Source of the DNA: Anoplopoma fimbria
Lineage: Eukaryota > Chordata > Actinopteri > Perciformes > Anoplopomatidae
Reading direction: 5' to 3'
Length of the DNA stretch: 64,000 nt
NCBI RefSeq assembly: GCF_027596085.1
Contig: NC_072458.1
Location: 23,198,062-23,262,061, forward strand
Shown piece after piece: positions 54,565 to 64,000 of this stretch (position 1 is the first letter of the stretch; each line of letters opens with the position of its first letter). The notes beneath the pieces are model-generated. The model saw only the letters and a list, made by a program, of their open reading frames with translations. It did no database searches and was not told the DNA's origin. The position numbers were made by a program, and so were the translations under genes.

Positions 54565-55029
54565 TGTAGCGAGGTTGGAGCGGCTTGGTGGATCTAAGAC
54601 TTGAGAATCATCCCCCTACCAGCGATAGATGACGCAGAGACATTCCAACACCCCCCCCATTCTGGTATATCATCATTACAGAGGAGTTTTCCAATCCACT
54701 TCCTCAGAAACTCCCCCATTGTACCAGACGGTACCTCTATACCTTAAGCAATATAGGTGACAAATCTGACAGTCCACAGCCCTGAGAGGAAGATCTCAAG
54801 GCGAGATACGAAGTTAGCACCGGGAAGTGAACCTCCCTTATCTAGGAACAGGTCAAACATGACTTCACAGATCAAGTCATAAATACTTGGTCACAAACAG
54901 AAACTAAGTGTCTTACAATTATTCTCTGTAGGTCGGAATAACCCCACTCAAGTTATTCCACGGTTGATTTCAGGAAAGTACATATTTTTCCTGAATCTGT
55001 GAGAGGAGAACAGAGCTAAATATGTTTCA

Positions 55030-56155
55030 TGCCCTTTAAAGACCCGACACACCGTGTGACCACAGTGCCATCCATCGATCATTGGTGATAAGACATATAT
55101 TTTTCTTAAAAAGGAGGGTCCTGTAGAGAAACGGTCAATATTAGCGATAGTTATGAAATGTGTACACGCTAGTAAGTCACATGACAGATGCACATTTCTG
55201 ATCCGCATTATCTTTGTTAAATCCTGTGTATTAAGTGTATACAACTAAAATTCCATTTTTGTATACATACAAGTTGATAAGTGTGTAAGGTTATTAATCT
55301 CACAGTGGGGGAAAGTATGCAACTTATTTGTCTAAGATGTTAGATGTGACGTTACAGCCGAGAACAAAGGCTAACAGGCAGCTGAAGATATTCATCCTCG
55401 TCTTCACACAGACTGAAATGATTCAGTATCTTCAGTTACTTCTTCTATTTGAGATGAAACAGGAACTGTGTGGTGTAGTGTTAAAAAAAACAACCTCAAC
55501 ACACATCTTTTTATAATCGATGAAGACTGATGATTCCCGTGTGAACATATGAGTTTATGCATCTTTCACCAACAACAAAGACTGTTTTAATCCAACTTTA
55601 AAGTTTCCTGTGTGTATTAGAAAGCAACTATTGTCTACGTCAGTCACCATGCTCATACTCAGCTGCACCCTCTTCAGTTTACAAGGTCATTCTATTGTCA
55701 TTGTACAACACAGAAAAAGCCCCTCTATGGCATGACTTTCTATTTTGGGGGGTAAAAGATATTTGACCCCCAAGCTTGGGGGTCCCTGATAATATAGGGA
55801 GGTAATAGGGAGGTCAGAGGTCAGTCAGTGTGTGTGTCTAACATCTGGAAGACTCATCATGTGACCATACTGCCATCCAGTAGTCAGTTGGTGATAACAC
55901 AGATATGTGTCAAAGTGTCGAGATGTTGTGACGCAGTTAAGGTGACAGTACATATTAACGATAGTTATAAAATGTTTACACGCTAGTAAGTCACATGACC
56001 GATGCGCATTTCTGATCCGCATTATCTTTGTTAAATCCTGTGTATTAAGTGTATGTAAGTGAAATTCCATTTCTGTATCCATACAAGTGTGTAAGTTTTA
56101 TTAATCTCATAGTGACGAAAAGTATGTGGTTTATTTGTTTAAAATGTTAGATTAA
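55030..56155. repeat. direct repeat pair around the inverted leader copy
   Basis: About 55030-55345 and 55835-56155 share long near-identical stretches (for example ACGCTAGTAAGTCACATGAC and ATCCGCATTATCTTTG) with scattered substitutions and small indels. They flank the inverted gene segment on both sides, in the same orientation as each other. Confidence 0.8.
55346..55826 (-). pseudogene. inverted copy of IgSF promoter and leader exon
   Basis: On the minus strand, 55395 down to 55346 is identical over 50 bases to gene A exon 1 (ATG through AACGTCAC). The 5' flank out to about 55826 follows gene A back to about 47345 with internal deletions. The copy stops 7 bases before the exon 1 donor, so no splice donor is left. 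Confidence 0.88.
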
Positions 56156-56598
56156 TTAATTTACTAAACAAGAGCAGGCCAACATTAAGAGACAAAGAAA
56201 CTTGGAATAGTTGCGGAGAGGTGTCGTAAATCACGACCGCACCCCACCATTTGACACCATACTGCATGGATAAAACTGACCCATCGGTGTTCCGGCCACC
56301 TCCTGACCCTTAGGCATTCAGGCCGACTCCTGCACCTCCTGACCCGTCGGCGCTCCGGCCAACTCCAGTCCCGGCTGGGCCTCAGCATCCGAGAGACCCT
56401 CGCCCGACCTCTGGCAGCAAGGTCTTCTTCTCAAGGTCAGGAGTTGGTCGGCCGGAACGGCGATGGGACAGGAGGTGCAGGCTTCGGTCGGTGTACCGAC
56501 CGGACACGTCGAGCCGGAACTAGTGAGGTGATGGTATACAACATTTCATTCAACTCCTCCTTAAACATTGCTGGGTCCATGTTATGGCCAGATCGTAC

Positions 56599-57320
56599 TA
56601 TCACGGTTGGGGTGTGGACCCAGAAGCAGTGCGGCAGGACACGGAGTAGAATGCAGCAGCTTTATTGAAAGCGGGACATACAGCAGACAAACAGGCAGGA
56701 TCAGACAAACAGGCAGGATCAGACAAACAGGCAGGATCAGACTCACGTTGTGAATTCCTATCAGGAGAACACCAAGCCGTCAGGGAAACAGGCAGGGGAT
56801 CAGTCAGACGGAAACCAGAGGAAGCGGAGGCTAAACTCATGGTCGGGGACAGAAGGCTAAGACGGCTAACCGGGGCAAAGGCAAGGTAGGAATCTGGTGG
56901 TCGGGGACAGAAGGCTGAGTCGTTGAAGGGGGCACAGGCAAGGCAGGGAAGTCCAAACAGGCAGGGTCGGCAATGGGAAATCAGTCCAAGGGAAATTGCT
57001 GGAAGGTCTGGCATGAATGCGGCGAACGATCTGGCAGTGAGTGTGTGACTGACTGGGGTTTAAATATTGGAGGGAGTAGGTGCAGCAGAGTGAGCAGGTG
57101 AGAGGGATTGTGCTGATGAGGTGGATGTGGCAGACAGGTGCACTGAGTAAGGCTGATTAGGTGAGTGAGATGTGGAGTGACAGGAGAGAAGGGGCAGAGC
57201 TATGAAAGGCTGGGAGTGGTCGGAGTGAACTGAGAGACAGAGTGACAGGAAGGTGAACAGAGTGAGCCAATTAGGTGAGTGAGACAGAGTGACAGGGAGT
57301 ATGGAGGAAGAACTGTGACA
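56599..57320. mobile_element. nested non-autonomous TIR-like element
   Basis: Left end TATCACGGTT and right end, read in reverse, TGTCACAGTT form imperfect inverted termini. Inside are three copies of an 18-bp unit CAAACAGGCAGGATCAGA (56688-56742) and a second direct repeat with GGTCGGGGACAGAAGGCT at ~56841 and ~56899. This type of CAGGCA-rich, TGTCAC-ended repeat is common in fish. No transposase seen and no clear target duplication of its own. Confidence 0.5.
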
Positions 57321-57324
57321 ACAT

Positions 57325-57487
57325 TATTTAAAATGGAGCAGCAGAAACACTGTTGAAATACAAAACCAGAATGGATTTTATGTTTCACCTGTTCACCAGA
57401 CGTTGACTATAACACACGTGGAGCTTGTTCACTCTGGACTTTACTACTGTGATGGAAAACCTGCTGTGTATCTGAATGTGACCAAAG
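57325..57487 (+). pseudogene. gene B second Ig exon, 3' part
   Basis: Resumes in the same frame after the insertion with KWSSRNTVEIQNQNGF and ends LVHSGLYYCDGKPAVYLNVT with donor GTAAGA, parallel to gene A exon 3. Confidence 0.85.
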
Positions 57488-57669
57488 GTAAGAGACAAGA
57501 AGTCAAAGAGGAACAAAGAAATGTGTGTGGAAGTAAAGCAGACTTCTTAGAGGCTTGTGGTCAATTCATAGTGTGCTTTTGTTTTTGAGTACTTTCATAT
57601 TTACTTCTCAGAACTGAAGCTGAGAAGCTTTTTGTGTACTTCTGCATTTCTGGGTATTTGTTTAAAAAA

Positions 57670-57800
57670 GGAACGCAACCACGAAGAGATACAAAATTAC
57701 TACAAACAGACACAAATCGACAAAACAACCCACAAAAAAATAACTACACAAAGACCAAAGCAATTACAAAGAGACCCAAAACAACATCACAACAAGGCTT
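57670..57800. repeat. ACAAAGAGACACAAAA-type minisatellite in gene B
   Basis: Homologous to the gene A block, with shared flanks (TTCTGCATTTCTGGGTATTT before, CATGCACCTTTTTGTGTCTG after). Confidence 0.7.
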
Positions 57801-58019
57801 AACAACCATGAAGTCAGTGTGTCATGCACCTTTTTGTGTCTGTGGCCAGGAAACAACTGTCTCATAATCCACCCATGTACAGATGACAGCAGCATCCTGG
57901 TCCGCCTACACAAATGTTTGGTGTCTCTTTGGGGTCGTTGTGTCTCTTTGTAGCCCTTCCACCTGTTCAGTGCTCCATCCATACCAAAAGTACACGTTTA
58001 GAGCTGTCTTCAGATTAAA

Positions 58020-58200
58020 CGTGAGATTATAATAATTATAATGATAATAAATTTATTGATATAGCACTTTAAAGACAGTATTTATAAAGTGCCTTGACAA
58101 ACAAAGCAGAAAAAGCAAGGCAATAAAACAATAGAAAGCTCAACAATAAACAATAAAATACATGTAGAATAATTTTTAGTAAAACCAATGATAAAATATA
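58020..58200. repeat. AT-rich LINE-tail-like fragment in gene B intron
   Basis: AATAATTATAATGATAATAA then ATTTATTGATATAGCACTTT resembles the 3' end of a fish LINE ('TTTATATAGCRCCTTTC' type). Class uncertain. Confidence 0.4.
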
Positions 58201-58439
58201 GCATTAAAGCGACGATGTCACAAAAAAGCCAGTCTGTAAAAATGGGGCAGTATTTGTACATTTGGTGTCTCTTTGTGGCTGTTGTGTCTCTTTGTAGTCC
58301 ATCCACCTGTCCAACATCCATACCTAGAGTACACGTTTAAAGCTGTCTTCAGATTATACTTGAGATTATAATGATAACTAGAAAATTTTGCAAGAAATTT
58401 TGACTGTGTGTCTGCTACTGCCCGAAGACGTTGCATATA

Positions 58440-59780
58440 TTAACAGTTCTGAGACAGCTGTATCAATGAGATTCATTTAGAGTTAGTTTGGGGTTCATTT
58501 GAGGTACATTTGAAAAAAAAACATGAGTCCAATCGCCAAGATATTATAATCAACAGAGAGAAAAGACTCTTCCCTCTGAAATGAGGCGCTATCACACCTC
58601 TCATCTCTGTATGAGAGATTCATAGGACACACACACTGTGGGCGTGCACTCATGCTTCTGTGCATGTGTCACTGGTATCCATGGTGAGGGAGCACCTGGG
58701 CAAAGGCAGACTAATTAACAGAGGTTACAGCAATGATTTTGAACAAAACTAGCTGTCAAACTCCTGCCTCCAATCGTAGAACCACAAGTTCAATGGACAA
58801 CATATTGATATCATAAGAGAGATAAGACTTTGACGAATGCAGAGATGTATGTTTTATGTTTGTGGTGTCAAAAATGTGAGCTTCAGAGCAGATTAGCAAA
58901 CTGTAACCATCTGCTTTCTTTGAGAATCTAATGGAGCAGTTGGTTGGAGTTCATTTTGCTTTCAGGCACATGGACTCAAATGTGTAAGACTGTTGGATTC
59001 CATAGACACATGTCTACGGCCAGCACATTATTTCCTACTTTTTTTTACCGCAAAATGGTGTATGAAGAGTGAAAATTGTGGAGTCAGGAGAAAGTTGTTT
59101 GGAAAAATTACAGAAGATTTAACAGCTTATCTCGACTCTGGCGATGACATCACCCACTCTAGGTCTGAACATTCCATCCAATACACACCCATTATAAAAT
59201 CTGAAAAAGGCTTAAATTTTCCTGAAACTTAAACTCTGATGTCATGAAATCGGTGCTAGCTATCAAAATGCCCATTTAGCCCAATATAGTCCAGAGTTTT
59301 GTTAACGTTTTAAACGTTGAATCATTTTTCTGCATTAAAGTATGACGAGTCAGTCTGGGCCCAAAGTTGAGTGTTTTTAAGCTCTCTCCACGCCCCAAAC
59401 GCATTCATCTCTATGGAGAAATTACTCACTGTTTTTCCCGGTTCCCGTGGAAACCACTGGGCGAATCTCTGAGAAAAGTCATAGCACACGATTCCTGACC
59501 AGGCCGCACGTTTTGATATATTTTGACGCATGTGTTTGCAACGCTGCAGGACGAGTTACGAGCCAAACTTTCGTAAGGAAGATGGAGAATAAGAAATATA
59601 GCATTATTATTAAACCAGCCGGATTATATGATATGTGCTCTTGCTACACAGCCACACAGAATAATAAAATAAAGCATTAAAGCGACGACATCACATAAAA
59701 GCCAGTCTGTAAAAATGGGTTTTAAGAAGCGATTTAAAAGAGATTATTGATTCTGCGAAATTGTATTTTTAACATGGGAA
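58440..59780. other. unclassified sequence in gene B intron
   Basis: Moderate GC, no gene recognised. 59,230-59,640 has the look of an old repeat (AGTCTGGGCCCAAAGTTGAG, CATTCATCTCTATGGAGAAA) but I cannot name it. Absent from the matching intron of gene A, so likely inserted in B. Confidence 0.4.
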
Positions 59781-59878
59781 GTTGAGTACACATTAATGAT
59801 ATTTTTAAACATTTTGTGTTAAATTAGACATCAACTGCATCTTCTACCATGAATAAACATTTCCTCTATTCCACACAG

Positions 59879-59971
59879 AAGATTACGACACAGGACCGAC
59901 AGAAATATCATCTGCAAATACAGCAGCAACAACTGAAACAACCTTCCCATCATGGACTCTGACAGAAACAG
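59879..59971 (+). pseudogene. gene B stalk exon
   Basis: A 93-nt copy of gene A exon 5 with two silent differences and intact acceptor and donor. Confidence 0.82.
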
Positions 59972-60186
59972 GTAAAGAAACTTCAGACTATAATGAAGAA
60001 ACAGAGTTACACCAAGAAACAACAAAAACAAGTGTTTGCAAAATGTTAACTTGTGGGTAGATTAACTCAATCCCAACATTTAAATATGTCAGTAACAGCT
60101 AAATTATAAATGCATACATGCCTTCATATGTGATAATAACTGGTGATGGATGACGATCTGGTTCTGAAGGTTTCTTTTTCTTCCAG

Positions 60187-60282
60187 CGACTCCTTATCTG
60201 TGGCAAATGATTGTTCGTTCCGTGATTGGATTCCTCTATTTGACCACCATGATCGGCATCACTGTCACCACCTGGAGAAAAG
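60187..60282 (+). pseudogene. gene B transmembrane exon
   Basis: 96 of 96 bases identical to gene A exon 6, including the Arg codon. The surrounding introns are similar but carry indels. Confidence 0.88.
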
Positions 60283-61035
60283 GTGAACAGAGTTGGACTT
60301 AAACAAGTTGTTTTGTGCTTCTGGAAATGTTCTGTATCATAAAACACACTTTGATGAAGTCAAAACTTAATTGAGATTTTCAAATTTGGAAAAAAACAAC
60401 TTTACTTGATATCGTAAACAACGAGCAAGCACTCGCAGTGTTTGTCTGACAGCCTTTTTAACTTCAGAACTTTATTCATATATTCATCATGTTGCTGAAG
60501 CACCACCTATTGGTGAAACCAGATCAACATTCACATGTGCACATGTCCTCTAAATTGTGTTGCAATTGCAAAATGCACTCAAGATTTATTGCAGTTTAAA
60601 AGAAATCTTAGGAAATTGTCACAATAATGACTTTTTTCAAGGTCATCTACTATAAAAAGTATATATGTATAACATATGCATACTATAAAAGTGGCAAAAT
60701 GGAAGCATAATCTGTATGGGTCAATTGATTGTGTTTTAAACTGATTTAGTTTTATTTATCTGTAACCATTAAAAGCTTCTTTTGCTACTAAACTTCACAG
60801 TTAAGAAATTATAACTCCAATGTAAGACAGTATTTTAACAACCACATGGCAGAACTATTGCTTTTAGATCTGCACCAAAAACTAATCACTTGGAGTTCAT
60901 ATCTTGCCATACACATGTTTCTAATAATTACCATAAGAAAGCTTTTAAATGTTGCCATTGACTGAAAAGTTGCAACACAGTTAATATATAAAAGTGTTGA
61001 CCATAAACTTCATGTTCATCTTTTCTCTTTTGCAG

Positions 61036-61076
61036 CTCGACAAATAGAGGCGAACAGTCATCATTCAACACTGTGA
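61036..61076 (+). pseudogene. gene B tail exon and stop
   Basis: 41 of 41 bases identical to gene A exon 7. Poly(A) signal AATAAA at 61127-61132. Confidence 0.85.
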
Positions 61077-61132
61077 CCAACACCACCTGTCAATTTATGA
61101 TCGTTACATGAAAACAGTCTTTTCAAAATAAA

Positions 61133-62600
61133 CTTCCATTTTCAAAGTAGTTTTAGGCAACAAAAATACTTAGTTAGGTTTAGTAAAAGATGGTGAAATA
61201 CATTTTATATTGTTATTTGTGCTCAGCAGTGTTGTGATTAAAGGAATATTTTAACAGTTTTGGAAACATGCATATTTGAGTCAGAGTGCTTTTTGTGTGA
61301 TATATAAAAGAGGATACAAATATTAATCTTTATCAAAATAAAGTTATCTATGGAAAACACCTAACTTCTGTCTGTGCTTTGTACATGAATAATTTGTGTA
61401 AACTTTCATGTCAGTCATAATATGATCGTTGGGTTAAAGCACTTTGAATATGTGATGTTTCTGTAGCACCACTTATATTTTGCTGCTAGCTGAAATCACT
61501 TCAGGGTTGATGTGTGTGCACGTCTGAAACCGCAGTTACATCAGTTTCTGTCCAATAGACAATTAATATTCTTACATCGTCATAACAGGCATATCAAGAA
61601 AAGAGTCCATAAGATATTTAGTTTATCACATTTGTTGAAAATTAAATGAAAGATGAGTTGTTAAATAAATATGAATAAGTAAATGGAAGAAACTGAGACC
61701 AAACATACGGTGCTCTCTGAAGGGCCACATGATGGCGCTGTGGCTGCATCGAATCACCAGCATGGTCTAACTTTGTACCAGATACCATTTCAATTCAAAA
61801 TGTATTCTGAGATGTCTTGTCAAAGTGTGACTTCACCCCCAGGTCTGAGACCAAGTCCACCAACTGGATAGTTTTAAAAAATGCCAAAAAGTGACAAGAA
61901 GCTGAGAGATGATGTCCAAACACTGAGCTGACTAGAGGGTGAGGGGACATTCCCTCCCTTCCTTTTTAATAATCTGAAATATGTGCATTAAGATGTTTGG
62001 AGAGCAAAGCTTGGATACGAATAACTTTAAAACCAAGTCGGGGGTGCTAGCATCTTCTCTGGTATTTGATGCATCATTGACGTATCATTTATAGCGTTTG
62101 GAGTTGTTTCCGCTTTCTAGTGTGGACGCAGATATTTTGTTAAACGAAGGTGAAGTGGAGAGAATTCTATTTTAAAAAGTAGAGGAAAATATCCGTTAAT
62201 AAAATATCCTCGACTCTTGGGACTCGTCCGTCTTGATTAGACTCTGGTTTGACAAGACTCTGGCTCTGGTTTGGTGGGAGGGTAAATATTGATCTTCATT
62301 ATTTTGACACAAATTAAACTCAGATTATATGAACATGTTGCTGTGTGTCTGCTCTCCATTTGTACAAACATTTGTTGATAAGGTTAAAATATTTATTTTC
62401 TGTTTCTTTAACATCAAGTGCATCAGTGAGAATTATGACTCATGAACACATCTGTGCGTCTAAACATTAATAAAAGTTATTTGAGCTGCTGTTTTGTACC
62501 GACATTGTACTTATTGTGAATTACATCATATTCAAATAAGAGGAAGCTTTAGTATTCATTACAAAGACAATTATATGAGTTGACATTGTGGGGTTTTTCT
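61133..62600. other. intergenic spacer between gene B and gene C
   Basis: AT-rich, no reading frame or repeat that I can support. Confidence 0.55.
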
Positions 62601-62612
62601 GAAAGCGGAACT
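62601..62612 (+). promoter_or_regulatory. IRF/ETS-like element upstream of gene C
   Basis: GAAAGCGGAACT about 90 bases before the leader ATG resembles a composite IRF-ETS site (GAAANNGGAA). Pattern match only. Confidence 0.28.
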
Positions 62613-62697
62613 AAACATATACAGCTGAGTTCCTGTTCTCGCTTCAGATGGAAACTGTGGTCACCGTTCAGTCATGTCAGTCTGCGAGAGGATGAGG

Positions 62698-62752
62698 ATG
62701 AAAATCTGCAGCTGCCTGTTGACCTTAGTGTTGGCCTGTAACGCCACTGCAG
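62698..62752 (+). CDS. gene C exon 1: signal peptide
   Basis: 55 nt, the same length and phase as gene A exon 1. The ATG chosen lines up with the gene A start (GAGG-ATG-AA). Confidence 0.8.
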
Positions 62753-63773
62753 GTAAGGACTTTTTATATTCATCCATTCATCAGTTTTAATAGTGTTTTT
62801 TTGTTTTGAGATTGTGTGACGTTTGTAGTTCAACTCCATCTGAGTGTTAGCGAGAGATTCAACAGCTCGTTATAGTCTGTGTGAGAAACGGGTTAAAGCG
62901 CTGCAGGAAGTGCGTTCGTGATCAGATACAGGTTTTATTAGAAGTAACGGAATGTGTTGCTTTGTTTTTATCGTGGTGTAAAGATATAACTGTGTCTGAC
63001 ACCAAATAGTATAATCTATCTAAAACTGTTCCTTTCAGTTGGGATTGTATCTAGATAGTTACCCTAGAATTGCCAAGAAGACCAGTTCTAACCTTAACCA
63101 TTCAAGGTCACTGCCTGACCTCAGCCATCTCAACATAAGGTTACCATCGAGGCACGATGCAGGGACCACGTGTTAGTCTACACTAGTGACATGCACAGTG
63201 CCTTTTTAAAATAAACTACTGGTATGTTGAGGCAACAAAGGTTCTTTGTTATGTTTGGACTACAAAACTACTTGGTTATGTTTAAGTTCGATCTTTTTTA
63301 AAACAAGTATGTTATTAACAGAACTCGGGTTAGTAAAGTATGTAAGTTACATAACAATACTACTGTATCATAAAATAACGTTGACCTGGTGTCCGGCAGA
63401 CACAAACAGCAGTCTGCTGAGTTCGTTGCAAAATTAGAAATGCTGACATTCTGAGAATAGTTTCTTATTTATTGTAATTTATTTTCTTTTGCAGAATTAA
63501 TCCATGAAGCAGTGGAGGAAAAGAGCTCAGTCTCTCTTCGTTGTCCTCACTCTGTGGAGGGCACCGTGACGTGGAGCAGAGAGAATGATGGAAGTAAAGT
63601 TGACGTACTGACAGCTGGAGGTGACCAGGACATAAGACACATTCATGACCCACAAAGACGATACAGTTCATTGGTAGATAAGTCTCTGCACATACGCAGA
63701 GTTAACGTCTCAGACTCTGGAAGATATTTCTGTAACAGTGAAGCAGCTGTGGAGCTGACGGTGATCCCAGCAG
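62698..63773 (+). CDS. Ig-superfamily receptor gene C, 5' end only (cut by window edge)
   Basis: Exon 1 (62698-62752) encodes a leader MKICSCLLTLVLACNATA with donor GTAAGG; in-frame ATGs also lie upstream at 62692 and 62674. Exon 2 (63495-63773) encodes the first Ig domain, 275 of 279 bases identical to gene A exon 2. The leader is much less alike (about 13 of 18 residues), and intron 1 is 742 bp here against 321 bp in gene A. Exons for Ig2, stalk and TM should follow past 64,000. The role is as for gene A. Confidence 0.82.
63495..63773 (+). CDS. gene C exon 2: first Ig domain
   Basis: Acceptor TTCTTTTGCAG, donor GTAACA. Differs from gene A at three codons: I49N, N50D, T89N. It loses sequon Asn50 and gains Asn89-Val-Ser. 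Confidence 0.92.
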
Positions 63774-64000
63774 GTAACATCAAACTTTAATAAAGTACTT
63801 TTTGTTTAAGAATTGAGTTTCTGAGCTAAATGTTAAAATCTAAACTTCGTCACATTGATAAAATGGTACATTTTAATGTATATGTGTTTCTTTATACCTT
63901 TAATAATGATTACTTTCATATTTACTTCTCGTTTCTGTAGCTGAGAAGCTTTTTGGAGTACTTCTGCATTACTGGGTATTTGTTTGAATTTAGTCATTTT

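Larger units (their letters stand above)
54565..57320. mobile_element. composite 2.76-kb insertion in an Ig exon
   Basis: Flanked by ACAT (54561-54564 and 57321-57324), which is single at the matching place in gene A. Its ends read TGTAGC...GTGACA, compatible with TG...CA retroelement termini, but the right end coincides with a nested TIR-like element. Contents in order: unrecognised sequence; a ~320-bp direct repeat (copy 1 ~55030-55345); an inverted copy of gene A promoter and exon 1 (~55346-55826); repeat copy 2 (~55835-56155); unrecognised GC-richer sequence; a nested element (~56599-57320). I saw no retroviral gag, pol or transposase reading frame. Confidence 0.72.
54491..61076 (+). pseudogene. 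Ig-superfamily receptor gene B, truncated and interrupted
   Basis: A paralogue of gene A that I judge non-functional as it stands. What remains in sense orientation: an Ig2 exon split into 54491-54564 and 57325-57487, a stalk exon 59879-59971, a TM exon 60187-60282, and a tail exon 61036-61076 with the stop, all with intact splice sites. No leader or Ig1 exon is found between gene A and 54.49 kb. The Ig2 exon is broken by a 2,756-bp insertion flanked by a 4-bp duplication ACAT. The TM and tail exons match gene A base for base, while the Ig2 halves have clearly diverged, which suggests gene conversion or partial duplication at the 3' end. The 3' exons could still be used by a chimaeric or read-through transcript of gene A. 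Confidence 0.8.

Noticed and set aside
54565..57320. Complete LTR retrotransposon
   Set aside because: TG...CA ends and a 4-bp duplication are suggestive, but no gag or pol frame, primer-binding site or terminal repeats at the ends were seen.

Overview
The window looks like teleost fish nuclear DNA, probably from a percomorph. It is AT-rich, with long (CA)n, (GA)n and (AGA)n microsatellites, several dispersed repeat types typical of fish genomes, short exons with GT-AG introns, and no prokaryotic or organellar signature.

Layout. Positions 1-30,539 hold no protein-coding gene that I can defend. This is intergenic or long-intron DNA carrying dispersed repeats (copies of one ~290-480 bp family near 3.3, 6.4, 7.8, 19.1 and 22.1 kb), a LINE-like 3' tail (9.85 kb), microsatellites, an AGAACC/GGTTCT array (20.8-21.1 kb), a 13-bp minisatellite (25.15-25.70 kb) and a ~280-bp duplicated repeat (23.3-23.9 kb, inverted copy at 29.1 kb). 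Its right end probably includes the 3' UTR of the next gene.

Positions 30,540-45,479 on the minus strand are a complete atf6b gene, encoding the membrane-bound bZIP transcription factor ATF6-beta of the ER unfolded-protein response. I resolved 17 coding exons with consistent intron phases, giving about 738 residues: acidic N-terminal activation region, bZIP, one transmembrane segment, a site-1-protease-like RRLL motif, and a lumenal domain with conserved cysteines and five N-glycosylation sequons. A promoter with seven CCAAT boxes lies upstream (45.73-45.97 kb). Introns carry tandem repeats, SINE-like insertions, a small TIR element and purine/pyrimidine tracts.

Positions 46,290-47,040 hold a GATAA-repeat LINE tail interrupted by a SINE-like repeat, then a decayed reverse-transcriptase fragment with an FADD motif.

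Positions 48,010-63,773 on the plus strand contain a tandem cluster of immunoglobulin-superfamily type I membrane receptors. Gene A (48.0-52.9 kb) is complete as read: signal peptide, two Ig domains, Thr-rich stalk, a transmembrane helix with a buried Arg, and a short tail without tyrosine. Gene B (54.5-61.1 kb) lacks a sense-oriented leader and first Ig exon. Its second Ig exon is split by a 2.76-kb composite insertion that contains an inverted copy of the family's promoter and leader exon. Gene C (from 62.7 kb) runs off the window after its first Ig exon. A and C differ in that exon by four bases, all amino-acid changing, which exchange one N-glycosylation sequon for another. The layout suggests recent duplication, gene conversion and rearrangement, as in fast-evolving fish innate receptor families.
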